From: Polynucleobacter sp. JS-JIR-II-b4
Lineage (GTDB): Bacteria; Pseudomonadota; Gammaproteobacteria; Burkholderiales; Burkholderiaceae
Reading direction: 5' to 3'
DNA: 64,000 bases
NCBI RefSeq assembly: GCF_018687815.1
Contig: NZ_CP061306.1
Location: 930,001-994,000 of the forward strand
The position numbers and the translations under genes were made by a program. The notes below the pieces were generated by a model, which did no database searches, was not told the origin of the DNA, and saw only the letters and a list, made by a program, of their open reading frames with translations. Below, piece after piece: positions 55,658-64,000 of this stretch; positions within the stretch are counted from its first letter, which is position 1; every line of letters starts with the position of its first letter.

Positions 55658-57694
55658 ATGACTACGAAAATGTTTAAGAAAATACTGATTGCTAACCGCG
55701 GTGAGATTGCTTGCCGTGTGATGATGACCGCTAAAAAAATGGGCATCAAGACTGTAGCCGTTTACTCAGAGGCCGATAAAGAAGCGCGCCATGTTCAGCT
55801 GGCGGATGAGGCTGTTTGCATTGGACCAGCACCTTCGCGTGAATCCTACTTAGTAATGGACCGAATTATCCAAGCCTGTAAAGATACCGGCGCTGAAGCG
55901 GTTCATCCAGGCTACGGCTTCTTATCTGAGAACGAGCAGTTTGCTAAGCGTTGCGAGGAAGAAGGCATTGTCTTTATTGGCCCTAAGCATCAATCCATCG
56001 CTGCTATGGGTGACAAGATCGCCTCCAAGAAGCTTGCTTTAGAAGCCAAGGTAAATACTATTCCTGGCTACAACGAGGCGATTGACACCACCGAAGAAGC
56101 GGTCAAAATTGCTCAAGGTATTGGCTATCCCGTCATGATTAAAGCTTCGGCAGGCGGTGGTGGTAAGGGCTTGCGCGTTGCATTTAATGATAAAGAAGCT
56201 GCCGAAGGTTTTGCAGCTTGCAAAACCGAAGCAATGAATAGCTTCGGTGACGATCGTATTTTTATCGAGAAGTTTGTAGAGGGTCCGCGTCATATTGAGA
56301 TTCAGGTTTTAGGTGACTCCTTTGGCAATGTGGTTTATCTCAATGAGCGTGATTGCTCCATTCAGCGCCGTCATCAAAAAGTCATCGAAGAAGCGCCTTC
56401 GCCTTTTATCGATCCGGCGACTCGTAAAGCGATGGGCGAACAAGCAGTTGCATTAGCAAAGGCTGTGAACTACCAATCTGCCGGTACGGTGGAGTTTGTG
56501 GTTGGTAAAGATAAGTCTTTCTATTTCCTAGAAATGAATACCCGTTTACAAGTTGAGCATCCAGTGACCGAAAGTATTACTGGTCTTGACTTGGTAGAGC
56601 AGATGATTCGGGTTGCTGCGGGTGAGAAGTTAGCATTTAAGCAGGAAGATGTGAAATTAGACGGATGGTCTATGGAATGTCGTATTAATGCTGATGATCC
56701 ATTCCGCAATTTCCTCCCTTCAACTGGCCGTCTAGTGAAGTACCGTCCGCCAGAGTCTATCAATGGAGTGCGCGTTGATGCTGGCGTGTATGAGGGCGGT
56801 GAAATTCCGATGTACTACGACTCAATGATTGCTAAATTGATTGTTCACGGCAAGGATCGCACGGAAGCAATTGAAAAGATGCGCGCAGCATTGAATGATT
56901 TTGTGATTCGCGGCATTCATTCCAACATTCCATTTCAAGCGGCTCTATTGCAACACCCACGCTTTGTAAATGGCGACTTTACAACTGGCTTTATTGCAGA
57001 AGAATATCCAGAGGGCTTTAAAAAGGATTCTGTACAGCCCGCCGATCCTAAGCGTTTGGCAGCATTAGCTGCGTTTATGCGCTATCGCTATCTTGAGCAC
57101 ATCAAGATGATTGATGGTCAATTGGCTGGTCACGAAATGATCATTGCGAAGAAATTCGTAGTGGTTACCGGCAAAAAAACCGGTTCCATGAATGATCCAT
57201 ATGAAGTACCTATTCGTGTTGAGCTCAAAGATGGCATCTATTCTGTCTACATTGATGACGCGGATGGTGTAAGCCGTTATGACATTGTCAGTGACTGGCG
57301 TCCTGGACAAATTTGTCTGCATGCGACTATTAACGGTACGCACAAAATCACGGCTCAAGTGGAGCGCCGCGGCGTTAGATATGGATTAATTCTTGATGGC
57401 GCTCATTACGAATGCATGGTTCTAAGTCCTTTAGGCGCAGAGTTGCAACGTCGTATGCCTGTCAAGTTACCGCCAGATACTTCTAAACTAGTGATGTCTC
57501 CTATGCCAGGCCTGTTAACAAAAATTGCCGTCAAGGCAGGTGAGGCAGTTACCGCAGGTCAGAAACTAGCCTCAATTGAAGCGATGAAAATGGAAAATAC
57601 ACTATCCGCTATGCAAGATGGTGTGGTTGCTGAAATCTGCGCCAAAGAGGGCGATAGTTTGGCGGTGGATCAATTAATTATTCGTTTTGAATAA
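55658..57694 (+). CDS. pccA: Propionyl-CoA carboxylase alpha (biotin) subunit
   Basis: A 678-aa biotin carboxylase plus biotin carrier. FKKILIANRGEIACRV opens the carboxylase. The ATP-grasp glycine loop KASAGGGGKGLR is near 168-179, FLEMNTRLQVEHPVTE near 291-306, and the carrier EAMKMEN near 647 provides the biotinylated Lys. The linker region (about 450-590) is typical of PCC. With PccB it makes methylmalonyl-CoA. The next gene is the epimerase, so the path to succinyl-CoA is complete. Confidence 0.95.
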   Translation: MTTKMFKKILIANRGEIACRVMMTAKKMGIKTVAVYSEADKEARHVQLADEAVCIGPAPSRESYLVMDRIIQACKDTGAEAVHPGYGFLSENEQFAKRCEEEGIVFIGPKHQSIAAMGDKIASKKLALEAKVNTIPGYNEAIDTTEEAVKIAQGIGYPVMIKASAGGGGKGLRVAFNDKEAAEGFAACKTEAMNSFGDDRIFIEKFVEGPRHIEIQVLGDSFGNVVYLNERDCSIQRRHQKVIEEAPSPFIDPATRKAMGEQAVALAKAVNYQSAGTVEFVVGKDKSFYFLEMNTRLQVEHPVTESITGLDLVEQMIRVAAGEKLAFKQEDVKLDGWSMECRINADDPFRNFLPSTGRLVKYRPPESINGVRVDAGVYEGGEIPMYYDSMIAKLIVHGKDRTEAIEKMRAALNDFVIRGIHSNIPFQAALLQHPRFVNGDFTTGFIAEEYPEGFKKDSVQPADPKRLAALAAFMRYRYLEHIKMIDGQLAGHEMIIAKKFVVVTGKKTGSMNDPYEVPIRVELKDGIYSVYIDDADGVSRYDIVSDWRPGQICLHATINGTHKITAQVERRGVRYGLILDGAHYECMVLSPLGAELQRRMPVKLPPDTSKLVMSPMPGLLTKIAVKAGEAVTAGQKLASIEAMKMENTLSAMQDGVVAEICAKEGDSLAVDQLIIRFE

Positions 57695-57702
57695 GCAGGT
57701 AA

Positions 57703-58176
57703 ATGACTATGAGCGCTAAGCCATTTAAGATTTTAGGTATTCAGCAAATCGCTATTGGTGGTGAGAATAAAGATCGACTCAAGAAGTTGTGGGTTGATAT
57801 GCTGGGATTTGAATACAAAAGCACTTTTGTCTCTGAGCGTGAAAACGTAGATGAGGACATCTGTGCAATTGGTTCTGGTGCTCATGAGATTGAGGTTGAT
57901 CTGATGCAGCCATTTGATATCGAAAAGAAACCGGCAGTTCATCAAACGCCCTTAAATCATATTGGCTTATGGGTGGATGATCTGCCTAAAGCCGTTGAAT
58001 GGCTCTCCGCCAATGGCCTGCGATTTGCTCCGGGCGGCATCCGTAAGGGGGCCGCAGGCTATGACATCACCTTTGTCCATCCCAAAGGGAATGATGACTT
58101 CCCGATTAGCGGAGAAGGGGTGCTCATTGAGCTGGTTCAGGCGCCACCTGAAGTGATTGCAGGATTGAGTTCATAA
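57703..58176 (+). CDS. mce: Methylmalonyl-CoA epimerase-like VOC protein
   Basis: A 157-aa glyoxalase-fold (VOC) protein. [20 protein letters not shown] is near the start, EVDLMQPF near 64-71 and [16 protein letters not shown] near 86-101 (His and Glu metal ligands), and [10 protein letters not shown] at the end closes the site. Epimerase converts (S)- to (R)-methylmalonyl-CoA between the carboxylase and the mutase. The gene lies 8 bp after pccA, which strongly supports the assignment over a generic glyoxalase. Confidence 0.85.
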   Translation: MTMSAKPFKILGIQQIAIGGENKDRLKKLWVDMLGFEYKSTFVSERENVDEDICAIGSGAHEIEVDLMQPFDIEKKPAVHQTPLNHIGLWVDDLPKAVEWLSANGLRFAPGGIRKGAAGYDITFVHPKGNDDFPISGEGVLIELVQAPPEVIAGLSS

Positions 58177-58208
58177 TTTGGTTTTGTAATTAGCAAACAG
58201 GATTCAAA

Positions 58209-58913
58209 TTGGCAAATATATTGGCCATCGACACCTCCTCAGCGTGGTGTTCGGTGGCTTTATCTTTAGGTGATAAAGCACCAGAGTTCAGGCACGAAGC
58301 TGTTTCAGCGGGTGCCAGCCAACTCCTGTTGCCCTGGGTTGAGTCACTACTAGCCAGTGCAAAACTGTCTTTAAAAGATCTTGATGCCATTGCTGTTGGT
58401 ATTGGACCCGGTGCATTCACGGGGGTTAGATTGGGTGTGGCGGCAGTGCAGGGCCTCGCTATTTCAAACAATCTGCCAGTCATATCCGTATGCAGCTTGG
58501 ATGCAATAGCTGCCCAAATTACCAGCACCGAGATTTATAAGAATACTAAGCCTCAACGATTCATGATTGCCATTGATGCGCGCATGGAAGAAATTTATTG
58601 GGCAAGTTATGAGTCTCAGGCTTATCAATTGCCAAAACGCATGAGCGATATCCACCTTACAAAGCCTGAAGATCTTAACTTTGATGGCGTGCAACTCTTA
58701 GCTGGTAGCGCTTTAAACGCTTACGGCAGCCGTTTGCCGATATTTAACGGCCCAAAGGATGCTGAGATCTCAATCTCTGCATTGGGAGTTTTAGAGTGCG
58801 CCAAACAATCGCTAAAAGAAGGTTTGCAGGTGGATGTGCGACTGCTTGAGCCAATGTATGTTCGTAATAAAGTAGCCTTTACTACAGCAGAGCGTGAAAA
58901 GGGAATGAAGTAA
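58209..58913 (+). CDS. tsaB: tRNA threonylcarbamoyladenosine biosynthesis protein TsaB
   Basis: A 234-aa ASKHA-fold protein, partner of TsaD in t6A formation. The N-terminal motif ILAIDTSSAWCSVALSLG opens the ATPase-like fold. VGIGPGAFTGVRLGVAAVQGLA is near 62-83 and IAIDARMEEIYWA near 119-131. The start is TTG at 58209, with AGGA 9 nt upstream. The stop overlaps the start of rimI (TAATG), a common arrangement in proteobacteria. Confidence 0.92.
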   Translation: MANILAIDTSSAWCSVALSLGDKAPEFRHEAVSAGASQLLLPWVESLLASAKLSLKDLDAIAVGIGPGAFTGVRLGVAAVQGLAISNNLPVISVCSLDAIAAQITSTEIYKNTKPQRFMIAIDARMEEIYWASYESQAYQLPKRMSDIHLTKPEDLNFDGVQLLAGSALNAYGSRLPIFNGPKDAEISISALGVLECAKQSLKEGLQVDVRLLEPMYVRNKVAFTTAEREKGMK

Positions 58914-59443
58914 TGTCTGATATTTCCACGGCAGGAGGTATTGCAGAGCTCTCGTTCATGCCAATGCAATCTGCAGACTTAGATGCGGTTCTCAAAATCG
59001 AGTCTGTCTCGCATATACATCCTTGGACAAAAGGTAATTTCTCGGATTCTTTAGCGGCTGGACACTGGGCTTATTGCATTCGGCCTCAGGTAGATCAATT
59101 GGTAAAGGGTTCGTATTTGGATCCAGCAGTGCTTTGGGCTTACTGCATCTTATTTCCTGCGGTAGATGAATTACATCTTCTGAATATTACGGTGTCGCCC
59201 AATTTGCGCAAACTTGGGCTAGGCCAACGAATGATGGCTGCGATTGAGGGTGTGGCCGCCCAGCAAAAAATGCCTCGTATCATCCTGGAGGTAAGGCCAA
59301 CTAATGCGGCTGCGGTAACGCTCTATCAAAAATTGGGTTACGAACAAATCGGTGTTCGTAAAAACTACTACCCAGCTAATCCAGAGACTGGATCTCGTGA
59401 AGATGCGCTTGTAATGGCTAAATCGATTAAGCTAGAGCTATGA
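58913..59443 (+). CDS. rimI: Ribosomal protein S18 alanine N-acetyltransferase
   Basis: A 176-aa GNAT acetyltransferase. The acetyl-CoA loop LGLGQRMMAAIEG is near 98-110, the substrate strand VRPTNAAAVTLYQKLGYEQIGVRKNYYP near 130-157 is the RimI signature, and HPWTKGNFSDSL is near 36-47. It acetylates the N-terminus of ribosomal protein S18. It is coupled to tsaB and overlaps the next gene by 4 bp (ATGA). Confidence 0.92.
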   Translation: MSDISTAGGIAELSFMPMQSADLDAVLKIESVSHIHPWTKGNFSDSLAAGHWAYCIRPQVDQLVKGSYLDPAVLWAYCILFPAVDELHLLNITVSPNLRKLGLGQRMMAAIEGVAAQQKMPRIILEVRPTNAAAVTLYQKLGYEQIGVRKNYYPANPETGSREDALVMAKSIKLEL

Positions 59444-59964
59444 CCAATACACATTCAGCCTTCTTAAAAGAAATGGGCATCACCGAATGGACTTCCCGGG
59501 ATGTTGTACAGGCGACAGCTTTAGTAACCGAACAGACCAACGCTCAAGCCTCTCCTGAAGTTGCACAGTCAACCCCAAGAGCCAGCCATGGAATGTGGTG
59601 GTTTTTTGGTAGCGAACCACAGGGCGATGCTCAAATCTTGTTCCAAAATATGATTCGTGTTTTAGGACTGGCTAAAAATGAGTGGGCTTGGAAAAATCCA
59701 GGGCAGAGTCTGAGTCAGTTAAGCGCTCCTGAAATGCCTGTTGTAGCAATTGCCTTCGGCGGACCTGCTGCCCAAAAAATCACTGGCGAAAGAGATCCAT
59801 TGCCGCAGTTGCGTGAAACGGTGTTGGCCTTAAATACTGGTAATGAGGAAGAGATTCCAGTGATTGCTTCTTTTGAGCTTAATCAAGTGCTTGCAAAACC
59901 AGGCGATAAAGCTTTGCTTTGGCAGGATATGTTGTTAGCGAGATCTGTGCTGCAAAACAGTTGA
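59440..59964 (+). CDS. Unrecognised protein, possibly a degenerate uracil-DNA glycosylase-like family
   Basis: A 174-aa soluble protein encoded 4 bp into the end of rimI. The start AFLKEMGITEW resembles the N-terminus of family 4 uracil-DNA glycosylases that often follow rimI in Burkholderiales. WWFFGSEPQGDAQILFQNMI loosely resembles their GE.PG...ED..G..F..... segment. The catalytic GEAPG, Fe-S cysteines and HPS motifs are all absent, so it cannot be an active enzyme of that family. It may be a repurposed relative; this is inference from position and weak similarity. Confidence 0.6.
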   Translation: MTNTHSAFLKEMGITEWTSRDVVQATALVTEQTNAQASPEVAQSTPRASHGMWWFFGSEPQGDAQILFQNMIRVLGLAKNEWAWKNPGQSLSQLSAPEMPVVAIAFGGPAAQKITGERDPLPQLRETVLALNTGNEEEIPVIASFELNQVLAKPGDKALLWQDMLLARSVLQNS

Positions 59965-59983
59965 TATAACAGAGTAGTCAGGA

Positions 59984-61303
59984 TTACTGCTTGTGTTCGC
60001 CGATCAGATGCATGGAGTCGTACTCTGCTTGATTTCTGGCGTGGCGTTTGATGACTAGCCACATAATTAGGCTAACAATCAAACCAAATCCGATTATTAC
60101 AAATTGAACTGGTATATCCAGCCAGATCAGCAGAGAATAAACTAACAACATCACCAGAACAGAAATGTTCTCGTTAAAGTTCTGTACTGCAATGGAGTGG
60201 CCAGCAGACATCAGGACGTGACCGCGATGTTGCAACAAGGCATTCATTGGCACTACAAAGTAACCCGCCAACCAACCTACTAGAATTAATAAAAAATAAG
60301 CAGGCAATAAGTTCAGGGATATCTGAAACTTACCCACTGTAAGGATGCTTGTATTGGGGAGCATATCTGAGTTATAGACTGCCATGACGCAGACCACCAG
60401 GCCCATAGCAATGCCATAGGGCAATACCTTTAAGGATTTACGAAGCGGAATGCGCCAAGCCGCATAAACAGCGCCACCGGCAACGCCTACAGCTGAAATG
60501 GCTTGCAAGATAGCTCCTTGCGATAGATTCATGTGCAAAGCCACTTGCGCCCACTTAATGACAATGAATTGCAGAGTTGCACCAGCGCCCCAAAACAAGG
60601 TAGTTACCGCTAGGGAGATTTGACCTAAGCGATCATTCCAGAGCGTCTTAAAGCAAATGGCAAAGTCTTTGACCAATTCAATTGGATTGGTTTTCTGTGA
60701 AACGTAACGTGCGCCAGTATCGGGAATCTTTAGGTTAATGAGTGCGGCAACGACATAAATCATCATGATGATCAGAATTGCCGACTCTGCTGGCGTATCA
60801 ATGCCAGTGTCAAATGTAGGCATGTCCAGGGCTAAGAGGCTTTGAGATACAGTACTGCTAATCAGTACGCCACCTAAAACGGTGCCCATAATGATGGAGC
60901 CTACCGTTAATCCCTCAATCCAGCCATTGGCAGCGACTAATTTTTCAGGGGGCAGAAGCTCGGTCAAAATTCCATATTTAGCTGGTGAGTAAGCGGCGGC
61001 ACCAAGGCCAACGATGGCATAGGCCATCAAAGGGTGACTGCCAAACAGCATAGCCACGCACCCAACAAACTTAATGGTATTGGTGATAAACATGACATTA
61101 CCCTTGGGCCGGGAGTCTGCAAAGGCTCCAACAAAGGCTGCCAGAAGAACGTAGGACAATACAAAGAACAATTTGAGCAGCGGCGTCATCCAGGCCGGAG
61201 CTTGAAGCTGGGCCAAGAGCGCAATAGCGGCAATTAGGAGAGCATTATCGGCAAGCGACGAAAAAAATTGCGCCGCCATAATGATGTAAAAGCTACGGTT
61301 CAT
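59984..61303 (-). CDS. lplT: Lysophospholipid transporter LplT
   Basis: MFS protein of 439 aa with 12 predicted segments; ADNALLIAAIALLAQ (residues 19-33) and PAKYGILTELLPPEKLVAANGWIE near 106-129 are typical LplT sequences. It flips lysophospholipids across the inner membrane for re-acylation. In enterobacteria it is coupled or fused to acyltransferase Aas; here it stands alone. It diverges from alr over 50 bp. Confidence 0.9.
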   Translation of the reverse strand: MNRSFYIIMAAQFFSSLADNALLIAAIALLAQLQAPAWMTPLLKLFFVLSYVLLAAFVGAFADSRPKGNVMFITNTIKFVGCVAMLFGSHPLMAYAIVGLGAAAYSPAKYGILTELLPPEKLVAANGWIEGLTVGSIIMGTVLGGVLISSTVSQSLLALDMPTFDTGIDTPAESAILIIMMIYVVAALINLKIPDTGARYVSQKTNPIELVKDFAICFKTLWNDRLGQISLAVTTLFWGAGATLQFIVIKWAQVALHMNLSQGAILQAISAVGVAGGAVYAAWRIPLRKSLKVLPYGIAMGLVVCVMAVYNSDMLPNTSILTVGKFQISLNLLPAYFLLILVGWLAGYFVVPMNALLQHRGHVLMSAGHSIAVQNFNENISVLVMLLVYSLLIWLDIPVQFVIIGFGLIVSLIMWLVIKRHARNQAEYDSMHLIGEHKQ

Positions 61304-61353
61304 TCGTACAATCTAGTCATTACTGCAATTAAAGCATGAAAGGAGGGGTGAAA

Positions 61354-62469
61354 ATGGGTGATTCAGCTAACGGCCTGATTAATAGGCCAATTTTGGCATC
61401 TATTAATACTGCCGCCTTTCAGCATAATTTAAACCGAGTTCGGGAATTGGCGCCAGAATCCAAAATTTGGTCTGTCATTAAAGCTCGCGCCTATGGCCAT
61501 TGTTTTGAGGCGGCATTAAAAGGGCTATCTTCTACAGATGGCTTTGCCTTGCTAGACATACAAGATGCCGCCTGGTTAAGGGAACACGGCTGGCAGGGGC
61601 GCATCCTCCTTTTAGAGGGTTTATTTCATGAAAATGAGCTAAGCCGAGCGGAAGATTTAGCATGCGACCTCGTGGTCCATTGTGATGCTCAAGTGGATTG
61701 GCTGGAGCGATTTAAAGGTAAAAACCACAAGCCTTTAAGTGTCTTTCTAAAGATGAATACCGGTATGAATCGCTTGGGATTTAAGCCCGAAATATATCGA
61801 ACTGTTTTTCATCGCTTGCATGCAGCTGGTTATCACATGCACCACATGACCCATTTTGCCAATGCAGATCAAGTAGATCAGTTACCTTCAGTTGGCGGTC
61901 AACAAGAATTATTTAATGAAACGATTGCTGGTTTAGAAGGTGCAACATCACTAGCAAACTCTGCAGCTATTTTGTGGCATCGTAACGCCTTAGGTGATTG
62001 GGTGCGCCCAGGCATCATGCTCTATGGCGCATCACCAACAGGGCTGCATGCTGATATCGAGCATGCCAATCTCAGGGCGGTTATGCAACTTCATAGTGAA
62101 ATTATTGATATTCAAGAACTTCAAAAAGGGGATCGCATTGGTTACGGCGGTCGTTATGAGGCACCTAATGCCATGCGTATCGGCATTGTGGCTTGTGGCT
62201 ATGCAGATGGGTATCCACGTCATGCTAAAGATGGCACGCCGGTTTGGGTTGGCAATGGTGATCATGGGATCATTTGCCCTCTAGTGGGAAGAGTTTCTAT
62301 GGACATGCTAGCGATTGATTTAAGCAATGCGCCAAATGCAGGCATCGGTAGCGTAGTTCAACTCTGGGGTGACAAAGTTCCAGTCGATGATGTGGCGCAA
62401 ATGAGTGGCACGATTGGTTATGAATTGCTATGTGCTGTAGCGCCTAGGGTTCCTGTAGCCATCAAGTAA
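61354..62469 (+). CDS. alr: Alanine racemase
   Basis: A 371-aa PLP enzyme making D-alanine for peptidoglycan. I use the ATG at 61354 (MGDSANG) because AAGGAGG lies about 9 nt before it; the ATG at 61336 precedes that site. The PLP lysine is in SVIKARAYGH (usual VKANAYGH). FLKMNTGMNRLGF, GYGGRYEA near 267-274 and CGYADGYPR follow. The second catalytic Tyr is probably in the GYGGRYEA-like segment. Length and motifs are normal. Confidence 0.93.
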   Translation: MGDSANGLINRPILASINTAAFQHNLNRVRELAPESKIWSVIKARAYGHCFEAALKGLSSTDGFALLDIQDAAWLREHGWQGRILLLEGLFHENELSRAEDLACDLVVHCDAQVDWLERFKGKNHKPLSVFLKMNTGMNRLGFKPEIYRTVFHRLHAAGYHMHHMTHFANADQVDQLPSVGGQQELFNETIAGLEGATSLANSAAILWHRNALGDWVRPGIMLYGASPTGLHADIEHANLRAVMQLHSEIIDIQELQKGDRIGYGGRYEAPNAMRIGIVACGYADGYPRHAKDGTPVWVGNGDHGIICPLVGRVSMDMLAIDLSNAPNAGIGSVVQLWGDKVPVDDVAQMSGTIGYELLCAVAPRVPVAIK

Positions 62470-62494
62470 GCTAGTCACTTTCAAATCAATAAAT

Positions 62495-62523
62495 AAAAAA
62501 TCCTCCAGGGTGGAGGATTTTTT
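62495..62523. terminator. Bidirectional terminator between alr and bamD
   Basis: AAAAAATCCTCCA (62495-62507), loop GGG, TGGAGGATTTTTT (62511-62523). A perfect 13-bp stem with U runs on both strands, placed between convergent genes. Confidence 0.93.
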
Positions 62524-62539
62524 ATGAGATCTGATCAGT

Positions 62540-63427
62540 TTATTTATTCCAGAACTGCCACCATCTGCGCTCTTTTTGAACGCGTTGACCGGTGATCATC
62601 ATTTGACTGTCTGGAAAGTTTAATTTGAAGACGCGCGCAGAATCATTGCTGAGTTCAACCATGCCAAGCTTCTCATAAGACTTGGTGAGAATGTAGAGCG
62701 CTTCTTCAACGGCAGGTGCGCGATCATAATCACGAATGACTAGTTGTGCGCGATTGGCTGCGGCAAGATAGGCGCCTCGCTGATAGTAAAAGCGCGCAAC
62801 GATAACATCCGCCTCAGCAAGAGAGTTCACGATATAGCGCATGCGATCTAAAGCATCTGGTGCGTACTTACTGTCAGGGAATCGTTCAACCACTACTTTG
62901 AACGATTCAAATGCTTCTTTGGCAGCCTTGGGGTCACGCTCGCTGAGGTCCTGGCCGGTGAACTTACCAAGCCATCCCAAATCATCATTGAAAGTAATGA
63001 GACCTTTTAAGTAGTAGGCGTAATCTAGGCTCGGACTACCTTGATGTAACTTAATAAAACGATCAATCGCAACCAGTGCTTGAGTTTGCTCTTGCGCCTT
63101 CCAATAACAATACGCAGCATTAATTTGTGCTTGTTGTGAATAGGGTCCGAAAGGAAAGCGCGCCTCTAATTTTTCAAAGTACTTGCCACACTTAGCAAAG
63201 TCAGCATCATTGAGTTTGTCAGTAGCCTCAGAGTAGAGTTTTGCTTCCGACCAAATATCGGTGTCATCTTTGCTGCCATCGCTACCAGCACATCCACCCA
63301 AAAGCATTAATGCGAACATAAAAGCTAAAAGCAGGGCAAAAGGAGTGCCGCTTAAATGGAAGCTCTTTTTTTGTGGGGAAGAATTCCCGGTAAGCCTTAA
63401 ACTGGCGTCTGATATTACGTCGGACAT
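62540..63427 (-). CDS. bamD: Outer-membrane assembly factor BamD
   Basis: A lipoprotein of about 295 aa from the ATG at 63427; a longer frame starts at 63454 and overlaps the rluD start. The lipobox LLGGC follows a long, partly basic n-region. The mature part has five TPR-like repeats: SEATDKLNDADFAKCGKYFEK, FGPYSQQAQINAAYCYWK, FIKLHQGSPSLDYAYYLKGL and KVVVERFPDSKYAPDALDRM are typical. It is an essential Bam complex member for beta-barrel insertion. The start is uncertain within about 30 residues. Confidence 0.92.
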   Translation of the reverse strand: MSDVISDASLRLTGNSSPQKKSFHLSGTPFALLLAFMFALMLLGGCAGSDGSKDDTDIWSEAKLYSEATDKLNDADFAKCGKYFEKLEARFPFGPYSQQAQINAAYCYWKAQEQTQALVAIDRFIKLHQGSPSLDYAYYLKGLITFNDDLGWLGKFTGQDLSERDPKAAKEAFESFKVVVERFPDSKYAPDALDRMRYIVNSLAEADVIVARFYYQRGAYLAAANRAQLVIRDYDRAPAVEEALYILTKSYEKLGMVELSNDSARVFKLNFPDSQMMITGQRVQKERRWWQFWNK

Positions 63428-63447
63428 AACTGAAAGGCTCTCTAAGC

Positions 63448-64000
63448 GTGGCATTGCCGCAAACTCCTGAATCGAATCCCATTGATTATATCGATGATGA
63501 GGATTTCATCTCCCTAGATATCCCTTTGGAGATGGCTGGCGAGCGCTTGGACAAGGTGCTAGCAGGGTCTTTGCCTGATTATTCACGTAATCGCCTTAAA
63601 GCTTGGGTTGAGGCTGGGGCCGTAATGGTGGACGGAAAGGTTACTAAAGCCCGCTATTTGCTCCATGGCGGCGAGAGTATCAAGGTATTTCCACAGGAAA
63701 TGCCTGAGCAATTTGCCTTCAGCCCTGAAAATATTCCCCTAGATGTGGTTTATGAGGATGAGGCCATCATTGTGGTCAATAAACCTCCAGGTCTAGTGGT
63801 TCACCCAGCGGCTGGAAATTGGTCTGGAACCCTGTTAAATGGTCTTTTATTTCATTATCCTGAGCTCAAGTCACTCCCCAGGGCGGGAATTGTTCATCGC
63901 CTGGACAAGGACACTTCAGGCCTGATGGTTGTAGCCAGAACTTCCCAAGCCCAAACCTCCTTGGTACGTCAACTTCAGGAAAGAACGGTAGGGCGACGCT
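63448..64000 (+). CDS. rluD: RluD-type 23S rRNA pseudouridine synthase (partial, 3' end outside)
   Basis: The first 184 codons. An S4 RNA-binding domain (residues about 30-90: [20 protein letters not shown]) precedes the catalytic domain. [21 protein letters not shown] is near 100-120, and the active-site motif [14 protein letters not shown] near 151-164 holds the catalytic Asp. It isomerises uridines in helix 69 of 23S rRNA. The start is GTG at 63448 (no ATG in frame); a TTG 6 bp on is possible. It runs divergent to bamD with overlapping upstream sequence. Confidence 0.88.
   Translation, partial: MALPQTPESNPIDYIDDEDFISLDIPLEMAGERLDKVLAGSLPDYSRNRLKAWVEAGAVMVDGKVTKARYLLHGGESIKVFPQEMPEQFAFSPENIPLDVVYEDEAIIVVNKPPGLVVHPAAGNWSGTLLNGLLFHYPELKSLPRAGIVHRLDKDTSGLMVVARTSQAQTSLVRQLQERTVGRR

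Overview
The window looks like a chromosome segment of a small-genome, moderate-GC betaproteobacterium of the Burkholderiaceae, most likely Polynucleobacter or a close relative. This is inferred from gene content, protein character and the thiC-thiO-thiS-thiG-thiE order, not from a database search. Coding density is high, most gaps are under 100 bp, and no insertion sequence, prophage, rRNA operon or CRISPR array is visible. Two tRNA genes are present (Asn-GTT and Arg-CCT), plus one TPP riboswitch.

Layout. 1-463: 5' part of a lipoprotein gene. 528-5391 (-): operon of a Bug-type solute receptor, an acyl-CoA ligase, a citryl-CoA lyase-like protein and two SDR dehydrogenases, probably for catabolism of an unidentified (poly)carboxylate. 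5571-6582: small HTH/Zn protein behind a palindromic operator, a small exported protein and an Smr-domain protein. 6631-7625: yqjD/yqjE/yqjK-like membrane-stress trio. 7629-8719: apt and a nucleosidase, divergent with almost no gap. 8798-11553: alkane hydroxylase alkB, interrupted by one in-frame amber codon, then an AlkJ-like GMC dehydrogenase. 11550-19938 (-): TetR-headed beta-oxidation operon. 20181-23552: outer-membrane barrel protein, fadD, plsC. 23586-28610 (-): thioesterase-like protein, sugar-acid dehydratase, MetA-type barrel, membrane protein, tRNA hydroxylase trhP.

29494-37434 holds tRNA-Asn, thiD, a HEPN/MNT pair, and the minus-strand thi cluster (thiC, thiO, thiS, thiG, extended thiE) behind a TPP riboswitch whose full switching architecture can be read. 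A DUF4743-type Nudix hydrolase, a family linked to clearing damaged thiamin diphosphate, lies directly upstream. 37435-40370: two inverted perfect DnaA boxes, tRNA-Arg, an unlisted 47-aa membrane protein, an MFS transporter and a class III CoA-transferase. 40450-44885: topoisomerase IV (parE-parC). 44909-49171: XdhC, a MocA-like nucleotidyltransferase, RidA, a CoxE-like VWA protein and a MoxR ATPase. This is a molybdo-hydroxylase maturation set without its structural enzyme in the window. 49329-50079: two small c-type cytochromes behind a perfect FNR-type box.

50150-58176 is a complete propionyl-CoA to succinyl-CoA module: a GntR regulator with a 20-bp perfect palindrome over its start codon, methylmalonyl-CoA mutase, MeaB, both propionyl-CoA carboxylase subunits and the epimerase. 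The right end holds tsaB, rimI, an unrecognised gene, lplT, alr, bamD and the start of an rluD-type pseudouridine synthase.

Metabolically the window is dominated by CoA-thioester chemistry: alkane or fatty-acid oxidation, odd-chain/propionate disposal and a carboxylate pathway. The most informative non-coding features are the TPP switch and several perfect palindromes at promoters.
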